Source of the DNA: an uncultured Mycobacterium sp.
Lineage (GTDB): Bacteria; Actinomycetota; Actinomycetes; Mycobacteriales; Mycobacteriaceae
NCBI GenBank assembly: GCA_900078375.1
Contig: FLQS01000035.1
Span: 1-60,833, forward strand
Direction: 5' to 3'
DNA length: 60,833 nt
Below are positions 24,904-33,957 of this stretch, piece after piece. The notes under the pieces are model-generated. The model ran no database searches. It saw only the letters and a list, made by a program, of their open reading frames with translations, and was not told where the DNA came from. Position numbers and translations under genes: made by a program. How positions within the stretch are numbered: position 1 is the first letter of the stretch; each line of letters begins with the position of its first letter.

Positions 24904-26115
24904 ATGACAGGCACTCTGGCGCCGGCCAAGCCGAATGTTGATCTGACCGAGGGCAGTTTCTATGCCGACGGCGGCGCACGCGCGGCCTACGGCTGGATGC
25001 GAGCTAATGAGCCGGTGTTCCGCGACCGCAACGGCTTGGCGGCCGCGGCGACCTATCAGGCGGTCATCGACGCCGAGCGTGACCCCGAGACGTTCTCCAA
25101 TACCGGCGGCATCCGGCCGGACAACCCGGGCATGCCGTACATGATCGACATGGACGATCCCGGACACCTCTTGCGCCGCAAGCTCGTCAACGCCGGCTTC
25201 ACCCGTAAGCGAGTGATGGACAAGGTCGCCGGGATCGACACCCTGTGCGACACGCTGATCGACGCGGTCTGCGAGCGAGGGGAGTGCGACTTCGTCCGCG
25301 ATATCGCCGCGCCGCTGCCGATGGCCGTCATCGGCGACATGCTCGGCGTGCTGCCCGAGGAACGCTCGACGCTGCTGAAGTGGTCCGATGACCTGGTATG
25401 CGGTTTGAACTCGGCCGCTGACGCCGAGACGTTGCAGGCGGTCATGGACGCGTTTGCCGGGTACTCGGCATACGCCACCGAGACCATCGCCAAGCGCCGG
25501 GCCGAGCCGACCGACGACCTGTTCTCGATTCTGGTCAACTCCGAGGTCGAAGGCCAGCGGATGGATGACCAGGAGATCATCATGGAGACCCTGCTGATTC
25601 TCATCGGCGGGGACGAGACCACCCGGCACACGTTGTCGGGTGGCACCGAACAGCTTGTGCGCCATAAGGATCAGTGGGACAACCTGGTGGCCGACCCGAG
25701 CCTGTTGCCCGGCGCGATCGAGGAGATGCTGCGCTGGACCTCCCCGGTGAAGAACATGGCGCGCACGGCCATGCGCGACGTCGAGTTCCATGGCGCGCAG
25801 CTGCGGCAGGGGGAGAAGATGCTGCTGATGTTCGAGGCGGCGAACTTCGACGAGTCGGTGTTCGGCGATCCGCACAACTTCCGCATCGACCGGAACCCGA
25901 ACAGCCACTTGGCCTTCGGATTCGGAACCCACTTCTGTCTGGGCAATCAGCTGGCGCGGCTCGAGTTGAGCACCATGGTGCGCAAGGTTCTCGAGCGGCT
26001 GCCGGACCTGCGGCTCGCCGATGAGAACGCCCTGCCGCTACGGCCGGCGAACTTCGTCAGCGGCCTGGAGGCGATGCCGGTGGTGTTCAGTCCGTCTAAG
26101 CCGGTTCTGGCGTAA
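24904..26115 (+). CDS. cyp142: Cytochrome P450 CYP142 (steroid C26/C27 monooxygenase)
   Basis: The 403-aa P450 oxidises the terminal carbon of the cholesterol side chain to the acid, the step before CoA activation. The I-helix motif GGDETT is at residues 235-240, ExxR at E274-R277, and the haem loop FGFGTHFCLGNQLA places the ligand at C345. Position and the MIDMDDPGHLLRRKLVNAGF segment match CYP142 (Rv3518c). The start follows GGAGGGAAT. CYP125, with which CYP142 is partly redundant, is not in the window. Confidence 0.93.
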   Translation: MTGTLAPAKPNVDLTEGSFYADGGARAAYGWMRANEPVFRDRNGLAAAATYQAVIDAERDPETFSNTGGIRPDNPGMPYMIDMDDPGHLLRRKLVNAGFTRKRVMDKVAGIDTLCDTLIDAVCERGECDFVRDIAAPLPMAVIGDMLGVLPEERSTLLKWSDDLVCGLNSAADAETLQAVMDAFAGYSAYATETIAKRRAEPTDDLFSILVNSEVEGQRMDDQEIIMETLLILIGGDETTRHTLSGGTEQLVRHKDQWDNLVADPSLLPGAIEEMLRWTSPVKNMARTAMRDVEFHGAQLRQGEKMLLMFEAANFDESVFGDPHNFRIDRNPNSHLAFGFGTHFCLGNQLARLELSTMVRKVLERLPDLRLADENALPLRPANFVSGLEAMPVVFSPSKPVLA

Positions 26116-26325
26116 GCCTGCGCCGTCACCCTCTCAGGTGAACCTCGCTCCCGCGAGCCTGTACGTATCGTGCTCGTGATTCGCCTCGGCTTTCGTTCGA
26201 TAACTACAGCCTCGGCGTCGGTTGTGTTTGGGCTGCCGAACTTAGGGGAATGACGAAACGCATCTCGGCGCAAGCAGTGCAGCTAACCGAGACAGTGCAT
26301 CTTCATCACGAGTTTTTGGGGCGAC

Positions 26326-27069
26326 ATGAGTGTCATCGGATCGGACCAGTCTCACTACATCCGCAATGTGTTCTTTGCCGCGATGCTGTCCGTCACGGCG
26401 TTGGTGCTGGCACCCCCGGGGGCACCAACTGCGGCTGCGGAAGCATGTCCCGACGTCGAAGTGATATTCGCCCGCGGCACATTCGAACCGCCCGGTGTCG
26501 GCGGGATCGGACAGGCATTCGTCGACCAGCTGAAGGCGCAGCCAGAGCTCGGCGGCAAGGCGGTCGACGTGTACGCCGTGAATTACCCTGCGTCGCTGAA
26601 CTTCTCCACCGCCGCTGATGGTGTCATCGACGCCAGCAACCGGGTCCGCGACATGGCTGGCAGATGTCCGAATGCCAAGATCGTGCTCGGCGGCTACTCG
26701 CAGGGCGCCGCGGTGGCCGGCTACGTCACCGCCGACAAGATTCCGGACGGTTATGTTCCGCCGAACGGGATCAACGGGCCGATGCCGCCAGATATCGCCA
26801 AGCACGTCGCAGCCGTCGCATTGTTCGGCAAGCCGTCGAACGGGTTCCTGAACAGCATCGACCGCAGTGCACCGCCGATCACCGTGGGAAATCTCTATGC
26901 AGCCAAGACCATCGACCAGTGCGTACCCGGCGACCCGATCTGCTCACCGACGGGTAGCGACAACGGCGCGCACATGGCCTACGCGGACAACGGGATGACC
27001 GCTCAGGCGGCCGGATTCGCCGCGCAGAAGGTCGTCACGGCAGCGGCGACCGGTACAGCGAGTCCCTAG
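26326..27069 (+). CDS. Secreted cutinase-family esterase
   Basis: The 247-aa precursor has a signal peptide ending near PTAAAEA, then a cutinase alpha/beta-hydrolase domain starting CPDVEVIFARGTFEPPG. The catalytic triad is clear: S125 in GGYSQG, D203 in CVPGDPIC and H216 in NGAHMAY. Disulfide pairs C41-C114 and C199-C206 are expected. It would hydrolyse lipid esters outside the cell and might release sterols from esters, though this is inference. Its stop overlaps that of echA19 (CTAG at 27066-27069). Confidence 0.92.
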   Translation: MSVIGSDQSHYIRNVFFAAMLSVTALVLAPPGAPTAAAEACPDVEVIFARGTFEPPGVGGIGQAFVDQLKAQPELGGKAVDVYAVNYPASLNFSTAADGVIDASNRVRDMAGRCPNAKIVLGGYSQGAAVAGYVTADKIPDGYVPPNGINGPMPPDIAKHVAAVALFGKPSNGFLNSIDRSAPPITVGNLYAAKTIDQCVPGDPICSPTGSDNGAHMAYADNGMTAQAAGFAAQKVVTAAATGTASP

Positions 27070-27866
27070 CGCATCTTCCAGACCGGGGCGCGCTTCTCCT
27101 TGAATGCCAGCGGGCCCTCCTTGGCGTCCTCGGACAGGAACACGGGAATGCCGTTGGCGGTGTCGGGCTTGAACGCGTCGAGTTCGTGCATGCCCTCGGA
27201 TTCGCGGATGGTCTTCAGGATCGCCTGCACGGCCAACGGGCCGTTGTTGTTGATGACGTCGGCGATCTCGAGGGCTTTCTCCAGGGCCGTGCCATCGGGC
27301 ACCACGTAGCCGATGAGCCCGTAGGACAGCGCCTCGGCGGCAGTGATGTGGCGTCCGGTCAGCAGCAGGTCGCACGCAATGGTGTACGGGATCTGCCGCG
27401 GCAACCGCACCGCAGAGCCGCCCATCGGGTACAGGCTCCACTTGGCCTCGGAGATGCCGAATTTCGCGCTCTCGCCCGCGACGCGGATATCGGTGCCCTG
27501 CAGGATCTCGGTACCGCCCGCGATGGCTGGGCCTTCGACGGCGGCGATGAGCGGCTTGGTCAGCCGGCGGCCCTTCAGCAGCCCCTCGATCTTGGTCGGG
27601 TCGAACGCGCCGCTCTTGAACGAGTCCCCGGGCGGCGCCTTGGTGGCGTTCTTCAGGTCCATGCCCGCGCAGAAGTAGCCGCCCGCGCCCGTCAGGATGC
27701 AGGTACGGATCTCCGGATCTTCGTCGACGCGGTTCCACGCGTCGACCATGATCGAGAGCATCTCAGTCGAAAGCGCGTTACGGGCCTCGGGCCGGTTCAG
27801 CGTGACGATGAGGGTATGTCCGCGCTGCTCAATGAGGGCGTCGGCCTTTTTTTCGGGCTCGCTCAC
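27066..27866 (-). CDS. echA19: Enoyl-CoA hydratase EchA19
   Basis: The 266-aa crotonase is close in length to Rv3516. Oxyanion-hole segments GGYFCAGMDLK and EGPAIAGGTEIL are intact, as are FGISEAKWSLYPMGG and the C-terminal trimerisation region. It should hydrate steroid side-chain enoyl-CoA thioesters. It is transcribed divergently from fadD19 with a shared KstR operator in the 68-bp gap. Confidence 0.93.
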   Translation of the reverse strand: MSEPEKKADALIEQRGHTLIVTLNRPEARNALSTEMLSIMVDAWNRVDEDPEIRTCILTGAGGYFCAGMDLKNATKAPPGDSFKSGAFDPTKIEGLLKGRRLTKPLIAAVEGPAIAGGTEILQGTDIRVAGESAKFGISEAKWSLYPMGGSAVRLPRQIPYTIACDLLLTGRHITAAEALSYGLIGYVVPDGTALEKALEIADVINNNGPLAVQAILKTIRESEGMHELDAFKPDTANGIPVFLSEDAKEGPLAFKEKRAPVWKMR

Positions 27867-27910
27867 GGGTACCTGCCTTCCAGCATCTTTGCCACAGACT
27901 TGTGTCGAAA

Positions 27911-27924
27911 TGTAACACGTTCTA
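27911..27924. promoter_or_regulatory. KstR operator, echA19/fadD19
   Basis: TGTAACACGTTCTA matches TnnAACnnGTTnnA; the identical 14-mer occurs at 36331-36344. It lies 44 bp from echA19 and 10 bp from fadD19. Confidence 0.88.
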
Positions 27925-27934
27925 GTTTGGGTCC

Positions 27935-29587
27935 GTGGCCCTGAACATAGCCGATCTAGCCGAACACGCCATCGATGCCGTGCCTGACCGCGTTGCCTTC
28001 ATCTGCGGTGAGGACCGAATCACTTTCGCCGAGTTGGAGGACAAGGCGAATCGCTTCGCTCATTACCTCATCGACCACGGTGTCAAGAAGGACGACAAGG
28101 TCGGGCTTTACTGCCGGAATCGCATCGAGATCGTCATCGCGATGCTCGGCACGATCAAGGCCGGCGCCATCCTGGTCAACGTCAACTTCCGCTACGTCGA
28201 GGGCGAACTGCGGTACCTGTTCGAGAACTCGGACATGGTGGCGCTGGTCCACGAACGCCAGTACGCCGACCGGGTCGCCAACGTGCTGCCCGATACCCCC
28301 AACGTCAAGACGATCCTCGTCATCGAGGACGGGTCGGATGACGACTTCCAGCGCTACGGCGGCGTGGAGTTCTACCAAGCCATCGCCGAGAGCTCGCCTG
28401 AGCGGGACTTCGGCGAGCGCAGCGAAGACGACATCTACCTGCTTTACACCGGCGGGACCACGGGCTTCCCCAAGGGCGTGATGTGGCGCCACGAGGACGT
28501 CTACCGGGTTCTGTTCGGTGGCACCGATTTCGCCACGGGCGAGTTCGTCAAGGACGAGTACGACCTGTCCCGGGCCGCGGTGGCCAATCCGCCGATGGTC
28601 CGCTACGCGATCCCGCCGATGATTCACGGCGCGACCCAGTCGGCCACCTGGATGTCCATCTTCTCGGGCCAAACCACCGTGCTATCACCCGAATTCGACG
28701 CCGACGAGGTCTGGCGCACCATCCACGAGCACAAGGTGAACCTGCTGTTCTTCACCGGTGATGCGATGGCGCGCCCGCTTCTGGATGCGCTGCAGGCCGC
28801 GCAGAACAGTGGCAAGGAGTACGACCTGTCCTCGCTGTTCCTGCTGGCCAGCACCGCGGCGCTGTTCTCCGCCAGCCTCAAGGAGAAGCTGCTCGAACTG
28901 CTGCCCAACCGGGTGATTACCGACTCGATCGGTTCGTCGGAGACCGGCTTCGGCGGCACCAGCATCGTCGCCAAGGGCGAGCACCACAACGGCGGCCCCC
29001 GGGTCACCATTGACCATCGGACCGTCGTGCTCGATGAGGAGGGCAACGAGGTCAAGCCCGGTTCTGGCGTGCGCGGCGTCATCGCCAAGAAGGGCAACAT
29101 TCCGGTCGGCTACTACAAGGACGAAGAGAAAACCCGGCAGACCTTCCGCGTATACAACGGCGTGCGTTACGCGATCCCCGGCGACTACGCGGAGGTCGAG
29201 GCGGACGGCACGGTCACGATGCTGGGCCGCGGCTCGGTGTCGATCAACAGCGGCGGCGAGAAGATCTACCCCGAAGAAGTCGAGGCCGCGCTCAAGGGCC
29301 ACCCGGATGTGTTCGATGCGCTGGTCGTCGGTGTGCCCGATCCGCGTTTCGGCAGCCATGTCGCCGCGGTGGTGGCACCGCGCAAGGGCGCCACCCCAAC
29401 GCTGGCCGAGCTGGATACGTTCGTGCGCAAGGAGATTGCCGGCTACAAGGTGCCTCGCAGCCTGTGGCTGGTCGACGAGGTGAAGCGCTCACCGGCCGGC
29501 AAGCCGGACTACAAGTGGGCGAAGGATCAGACCGAGCTGCGACCGGCCGATGAAGTGCATGCCAAGCACGCGGGTGCCGCCAGCTGA
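27935..29587 (+). CDS. fadD19: Steroid side-chain fatty acyl-CoA ligase FadD19
   Basis: The 550-aa ANL-superfamily enzyme activates C24-branched or C8-side-chain steroid acids to CoA esters. The AMP-binding loop LLYTGGTTGFPKGV, the motif SIGSSETGFGG, the A8 hinge GRGSVSINSGGEKIYPEEVE and the catalytic Lys region SPAGKPDYKWAK are all present. Length fits FadD19 (Rv3515c, about 548 aa). It starts with GTG at 27935, 10 bp after the operator, and shares one base with the next gene (TGATG). Confidence 0.94.
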   Translation: MALNIADLAEHAIDAVPDRVAFICGEDRITFAELEDKANRFAHYLIDHGVKKDDKVGLYCRNRIEIVIAMLGTIKAGAILVNVNFRYVEGELRYLFENSDMVALVHERQYADRVANVLPDTPNVKTILVIEDGSDDDFQRYGGVEFYQAIAESSPERDFGERSEDDIYLLYTGGTTGFPKGVMWRHEDVYRVLFGGTDFATGEFVKDEYDLSRAAVANPPMVRYAIPPMIHGATQSATWMSIFSGQTTVLSPEFDADEVWRTIHEHKVNLLFFTGDAMARPLLDALQAAQNSGKEYDLSSLFLLASTAALFSASLKEKLLELLPNRVITDSIGSSETGFGGTSIVAKGEHHNGGPRVTIDHRTVVLDEEGNEVKPGSGVRGVIAKKGNIPVGYYKDEEKTRQTFRVYNGVRYAIPGDYAEVEADGTVTMLGRGSVSINSGGEKIYPEEVEAALKGHPDVFDALVVGVPDPRFGSHVAAVVAPRKGATPTLAELDTFVRKEIAGYKVPRSLWLVDEVKRSPAGKPDYKWAKDQTELRPADEVHAKHAGAAS

Positions 29588-30708
29588 TGCGTACAGATCT
29601 GTGCGACCGGTTCGGCATCGACTACCCGATCTTCGTCTTCACCCCGTCGGAGAAGGTCGCCGCGGCGGTCAGCCGGGCCGGCGGTATGGGCGTTCTGGGT
29701 TGTGTGCGGTTCAACCATCCGGACGACCTCGAGGCCGTCCTGCAGTGGATGGATGCCAACACCGACGGAAAGCCGTATGGCGTCGACGTCGTGATGCCGG
29801 CGAAAGTCCCCACCGAGGGCACCGCCGTCGACATCGACAAGCTCGTGCCGCAGGCGCACCGCGATTTTGTCGCCAAGACGCTGGCCGACCTCGGCGTGCC
29901 GCCGCTTCCGGAGGACGCCATCCGCAACGAGGGCACGCTGGGCTGGTTGCACTCGATCGCGCGCTCACACGTGGAGGTCGCGCTGCGGCATCCCATCAAG
30001 CTGATCGCCAACGCGCTCGGCTCGCCGCCCAAAGACGTCATCGACCAGGTGCACGAAGCGGGCGTGCCGATCGCGGCGTTGGCCGGTTCGGCCAAACATG
30101 CGCAGCGACATGTCGACAACGGTGTCGACATCGTCGTCGCCCAAGGCCACGAGGCCGGCGGCCACACCGGTGAGATCGGCTCGATGGTGCTCTGGCCGGA
30201 GATCGTCGATGCGGTTTCGGACCGGGCCGCGGTGCTTGCGGCGGGCGGGATCGGCACTGGCCGTCAGGTCGCCGCGGCGCTGGCGCTGGGTGCTCAGGGG
30301 GTATGGATGGGTTCGGCGTTCCTGACGTCGGCCGAATACGACCTCGGTGTCCGGTTGCCGTCCGGCCGGTCGGTGATCCAGGAGGCGATGCTGGCGGCCA
30401 CGTCGGCTGACACCGTCCGTCGGCGGATCTACACGGGCAAGCCGGCCCGGTTGCTCAAGAGCCGGTGGACCGACGCCTGGGATGCCGACGGCGCCCCTGA
30501 GCCGCTGCCGATGCCGCTGCAGAACATTCTGGTCAGCGAGGCGCATCAGCGGATGAGCGAATCGTCGGATCCGACCACGGTTGCGATGCCGGTCGGCCAG
30601 ATCGTCGGTCGGATGAACGAGATCCGCCCGGTCGCCGACATCATCGCCGAACTGGTCACCGGATTCGAGTCCGCGACCCGGAAACTGGACACGATCCGCG
30701 ACAGCTAG
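29587..30708 (+). CDS. Nitronate monooxygenase-like FMN protein
   Basis: The 373-aa TIM-barrel protein resembles the nitronate monooxygenase/2-nitropropane dioxygenase family and the actinobacterial enoyl-reductase-like relatives. It has the N-terminal FGIDYPIFVFTPSEKVAAAVS, the FMN-binding segments VVAQGHEAGGHTGEIGSMVL and LAAGGIGTGRQVAAALALGAQGVWMGSAFL, and the active-site-like His in GHEAGGH. It is translationally coupled to fadD19 (TGATG), which suggests a redox step on a steroid acyl-CoA rather than nitronate detoxification. M. tuberculosis has, as I recall, no copy at this exact spot. Confidence 0.82.
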   Translation: MRTDLCDRFGIDYPIFVFTPSEKVAAAVSRAGGMGVLGCVRFNHPDDLEAVLQWMDANTDGKPYGVDVVMPAKVPTEGTAVDIDKLVPQAHRDFVAKTLADLGVPPLPEDAIRNEGTLGWLHSIARSHVEVALRHPIKLIANALGSPPKDVIDQVHEAGVPIAALAGSAKHAQRHVDNGVDIVVAQGHEAGGHTGEIGSMVLWPEIVDAVSDRAAVLAAGGIGTGRQVAAALALGAQGVWMGSAFLTSAEYDLGVRLPSGRSVIQEAMLAATSADTVRRRIYTGKPARLLKSRWTDAWDADGAPEPLPMPLQNILVSEAHQRMSESSDPTTVAMPVGQIVGRMNEIRPVADIIAELVTGFESATRKLDTIRDS

Positions 30709-30743
30709 CAAGACTGGCAACTCATCTGGCTATGCTCGGTCGG

Positions 30744-31730
30744 GTGAACGGCGCACAGGCACTGATCACCACGCTGGTCGACAACGGGGTGCAGGTCTGC
30801 TTCGCCAACCCCGGCACATCGGAGATGCACTTCGTGGCCGCGCTGGACACCGTGCCGCAGATGCGTGGTGTGCTCGCCCTTTTCGAAGGGGTCGCCACCG
30901 GCGCGGCGGACGGATACGCCCGGATCTCGGGCGAGCCGGCGGCGGTGCTGCTGCATCTCGGCCCCGGACTGGGCAACGGGCTGGCGAATCTGCACAACGC
31001 ACGACGGGCGCATGTGCCGGTCGTCGTGGTGGTCGGTGATCACGCGACGTATCACAAGAAGTACGACGCACCGCTGGAGTCCGATATCGACTCAGTGGCC
31101 GGCACCGTGTCCGGCTGGCTGCGGCGCACCCTCGCGGTCGCCGATGTCGCCGCCGAGGCGGCCGAGGCCGTCGCGAGCGCGCGCACGCACAGACACATCT
31201 CCACACTGATCTTGCCCGCGGACGTCTCCTGGGACGAGGGCGCTGCCACGCTGGAAAACACTGTGGTGCAGGTGGATCCGCCCCAGGTCGATCTCGGCCA
31301 GGCAGAAGCCGCGCTGCGCTCAGGCGAGCCGACGGTGATCATGGTCGGTGGTGACGCCACCGGTGCGGCGGGCCTGTCCGCTGCGGTCCGGCTCGCCCAG
31401 GCCAGCGGGGCGCGGGTGCTGTGCGAGACGTTCCCGACCCGGCTGGAACGCGGGGCCGGTATCCCGGCGGCGGAGCGGCTGGCCTATTTTGCGGAGGCCG
31501 CCACCGCGCAACTCGCCGGTGTCCGGCACCTCGTGCTGGCTGGGGCGCCACATCCGGTGTCGTTCTTCGCCTATCCCGGCAAGGCCAGTGACCTGGTGCC
31601 CGACGGCTGTGCCGTCCACACGTTGGCCGGTCCGGTCGGTGCCCGCGCAGCGCTGGAGGTCCTGGCGGACCGGATCGCGCCGAACGAGACCGCCGCCACC
31701 GCGGCGCTGGCGGCATCGGAAACACCATGA
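30744..31730 (+). CDS. ilvX: IlvX-like ThDP enzyme, N-terminal part (split gene)
   Basis: This 328-aa product holds the pyrimidine-binding domain and middle domain of an acetohydroxyacid-synthase-like enzyme: VCFANPGTSEMHFVAAL, the conserved Glu in LALFEGVATGAADGYARISG, and the central domain TVIMVGGDATGAAGLS. The GTG at 30744 (MNGAQ) is chosen as in the family; an ATG at 30732 is possible. M. tuberculosis IlvX (Rv3509c) is one chain of about 515 aa. Here the chain stops at 31730 and the rest starts in another frame at 31727 (ATGA overlap). Removing 65 bp between two copies of a 23-bp repeat would rejoin the frame. Confidence 0.85.
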   Translation: MNGAQALITTLVDNGVQVCFANPGTSEMHFVAALDTVPQMRGVLALFEGVATGAADGYARISGEPAAVLLHLGPGLGNGLANLHNARRAHVPVVVVVGDHATYHKKYDAPLESDIDSVAGTVSGWLRRTLAVADVAAEAAEAVASARTHRHISTLILPADVSWDEGAATLENTVVQVDPPQVDLGQAEAALRSGEPTVIMVGGDATGAAGLSAAVRLAQASGARVLCETFPTRLERGAGIPAAERLAYFAEAATAQLAGVRHLVLAGAPHPVSFFAYPGKASDLVPDGCAVHTLAGPVGARAALEVLADRIAPNETAATAALAASETP

Positions 31731-31777
31731 ACGCCAGCGAGCCTGTGCTGCCGCCCGCCGCCACCGCGGCGCTGGCG
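31690..31777 (+). repeat. 23-bp direct repeat at the ilvX split
   Basis: An identical 23-bp sequence containing CCGCCACCGCGGCGCTGG occurs at 31690-31712 and 31755-31777, 65 bp apart. Each copy is read as AATAALA in its own gene, in frames that differ by the 65-bp offset (65 = 3 x 21 + 2). The spacer contains the stop of the first gene and the start of the second. Confidence 0.9.
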
Positions 31778-32365
31778 CGGCCGACCCTCCCGAGCGGTCC
31801 GCTCACCGTGGTGACGTCAGCCGACGTCATCGGTGCGCTGTTACCCGAGCGGGCCATTGTCGTCGACGAGTCGAACACATCGGGAGTCCTTCTGGCGCAG
31901 GCGACTGCGGGTGCCCCGGCACATGACTGGCTCACGCTGACCGGTGGTGCGATCGGCTATGCGCTGCCGGTGTCGATCGGTGCCGCGATCGCCGCCCCCG
32001 ACCGTCCGGTGCTGTGCCTGGAGTCCGACGGCTCGGCGATGTACACCATCTCGGCGCTGTGGAGCCAAGCCCGTGAGCAGCTCGACATCACCACCGTCGT
32101 CTACGCCAACCGCGCCTACGACATCCTGAGAATCGAACTGCAGCGCGTCGGAGCTGAGGCGGCGGGGCAGGGGCCTGGACCCAAGGCCGAGGCGCTTCTC
32201 GATTTGACCGGACCCTCACTGGATTTCGTTCGTATCGCCAAAGGGATGGGCGTGCCCGCGCGGCGGGTGGGCACCGCCGAAGAGCTCGCCGACGCGCTGC
32301 AGTGGGCATTCGACGAAGCGGGACCGCACCTGATCGAGGCGGTCATGCCGTCGATCGCGGGCTAG
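31727..32365 (+). CDS. ilvX: IlvX-like ThDP enzyme, C-terminal part (split gene)
   Basis: The 212-aa product is the pyrophosphate-binding domain of the same enzyme: LTGGAIGYALPVSIGAAIAA, the ThDP motif beginning ESDGSAMYTISALWSQ (GDG is altered to SDG) and VVYANRAYDILRIEL. It overlaps the first part by 4 bp and could be translated by re-initiation, giving a two-subunit enzyme, or the pair may be a damaged gene. The last of the operon, it ends 5 bp before a strong hairpin. Confidence 0.83.
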   Translation: MNASEPVLPPAATAALARPTLPSGPLTVVTSADVIGALLPERAIVVDESNTSGVLLAQATAGAPAHDWLTLTGGAIGYALPVSIGAAIAAPDRPVLCLESDGSAMYTISALWSQAREQLDITTVVYANRAYDILRIELQRVGAEAAGQGPGPKAEALLDLTGPSLDFVRIAKGMGVPARRVGTAEELADALQWAFDEAGPHLIEAVMPSIAG

Positions 32366-32370
32366 TAGAC

Positions 32371-32430
32371 GTTGAGGCAGAACTGAGAGCGATAATTCGG
32401 CAAAAACATCGCTCTCAATTCTGTTTCAAC
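32371..32430. terminator. Large hairpin between convergent ilvX and fadD17
   Basis: Two 23-nt arms (32371-32393 and 32408-32430) pair with a few mismatches around a 14-nt loop; the inner core TGAGAGCGAT/ATCGCTCTCA is perfect. It lies between convergent genes and contains the fadD17 stop codon, so it probably ends transcription from both sides. It is less GC-rich than its surroundings. Confidence 0.75.
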
Positions 32431-33949
32431 GCTGGATCTCGAAGACCGGGTCAGTGCACTCCAGCGCCTCGGCGGACAGCCTGCGCTTGATGACCTTGAA
32501 CGTCTCGGTGCGCGGCAGCGCGGTACCCACCCGGACGAAGGCCGGCCACTGCTTGGGCCCGAGATCGTCTTGGGCGGACAGGAACTCGCGGAAGGCAGCC
32601 GGATCGAAATCCGCACCCTCCGGCAGGACCAGCGCGGCCATCACCCGATCGCCGACCGCCGGGTCGGGGATGGCGTAGACCGCGGCTTCGGTCACGTCGG
32701 GGTAGCGCATCAGCACCCGCTCGATCGGCGCGGTGCCTAGGTTCTCGCCGTCGACCCGCATCCAGTCGCCCAGCCGGCCGGCGAAGTGGACATAGCCGGC
32801 GTCGTCCCGGTAGGCCAGGTCCCCGCTGTGATAGACCCCGCCGGTCATGCGCTCGGCCTCGGCATCGGGGGCGTTGTAGTAGCCGCGGAAATTGCCGGGC
32901 CCGGTGAGGTTCACCAGCTCGCCGATCACCCCGGGCGGGCACGGTTGTCCCGTCTCGACGTCGACGATGTCGAGACCTTCGGGCAGGGGCCCCAGCGCTC
33001 CCTCCGGGGTGTCCGGGGTACGGGCGATGTTCACCCCGCCCTCGGTGGAGCCGAAGCCGTCGACGACCGTCACGCCGAAACGTTGCGCGAACCGGTCGAT
33101 ATCGCGCGGCGCGGCCTCGTTCCCGTAGACGACCCGCAACGGGTTGTCGGCATCGTCCGGGCGCGCCGGGGTGGCCAGGATGTAGGACATCGGCTTGCCG
33201 ACGTAGTTGGCGTAGGTGGCGTGGAACCGGCGTGCGTCAGGGATGAACTGCGACGCGGAGAACTTGCGGCGCAACGCAATAGACGCCCCGGCGGCCACCG
33301 CTACGGCCCAGCCCGCCATCACCGCGTTGGAGTGGAACAACGGCATCGACAGGTAGCAGGTGTCGGTCGGGCCCAGCCCGAACCGCTGCGCCAACATCAC
33401 GCCGGGAAACGCGACCTTCTCGTGGGTGCAGCGCACCGCCTTCGGGTCACCACTGGTGCCCGAGGTGAAGATCAGCATGAAGAGGTCGTCGAAGTGGCTG
33501 GGCGTGAACGTGATCGGCGACCCGCGGAACTGCCCGAGCTCATCGGCCCACGCGGACGTTCCGATGTCGATGGCAGCTATCCCATCGGGTAGGAAACCGG
33601 CACCGTAAGTATGGAGGTCGCCATCGGCGAGTACCAGCTGGCAGTCAGCAGTTTCGATATCGCGCGCCAGCGCTTCACCGCGGCGGGTCGGGTTCAGCCC
33701 GACCGGAACCAGGCCGGTCAGCCCGGCGGCCACCAGCAGCGAGGAGAAGAACGGCGTATTGCCCAGCAGCACGCCGATATGCGGCGGCTTGGCCGGATCC
33801 AGCCTGGCCTTGCACGCCGCCGACAGATCGGCGGCGTCCTGAATGTGTTGGCGCCAGGTCGAATACGAGCCGTCGTCGGCGTGGATCCCGCGATCGTCGA
33901 CGTCAGCCAATCGCACGAGCAGATCGGTGACCGTCAGCTCGTCGCTCAC
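32426..33949 (-). CDS. fadD17: Fatty acyl-CoA ligase FadD17
   Basis: The 507-aa ANL enzyme activates steroid side-chain carboxylates (C5-type chains in published work on FadD17). The AMP-binding loop LIFTSGTSGDPKAV, DGFGSTEGG, the hinge GRLGDWMRVDGENLGTAPIE and the C-terminal TETFKVIKRRL lysine region are present. The GTG at 33949 leaves 8 bp after the fadE27 stop, and length fits Rv3506 (about 502 aa). Third gene of fadE26-fadE27-fadD17. Confidence 0.92.
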   Translation of the reverse strand: MSDELTVTDLLVRLADVDDRGIHADDGSYSTWRQHIQDAADLSAACKARLDPAKPPHIGVLLGNTPFFSSLLVAAGLTGLVPVGLNPTRRGEALARDIETADCQLVLADGDLHTYGAGFLPDGIAAIDIGTSAWADELGQFRGSPITFTPSHFDDLFMLIFTSGTSGDPKAVRCTHEKVAFPGVMLAQRFGLGPTDTCYLSMPLFHSNAVMAGWAVAVAAGASIALRRKFSASQFIPDARRFHATYANYVGKPMSYILATPARPDDADNPLRVVYGNEAAPRDIDRFAQRFGVTVVDGFGSTEGGVNIARTPDTPEGALGPLPEGLDIVDVETGQPCPPGVIGELVNLTGPGNFRGYYNAPDAEAERMTGGVYHSGDLAYRDDAGYVHFAGRLGDWMRVDGENLGTAPIERVLMRYPDVTEAAVYAIPDPAVGDRVMAALVLPEGADFDPAAFREFLSAQDDLGPKQWPAFVRVGTALPRTETFKVIKRRLSAEALECTDPVFEIQR

Positions 33950-33957
33950 GGGTCCGG

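Noticed and set aside
24847..25932. N-terminal extension of the Rv3519-like protein
   Set aside because: The extension is the antisense of cyp142, and the 239-aa protein from 24846 is already full length.
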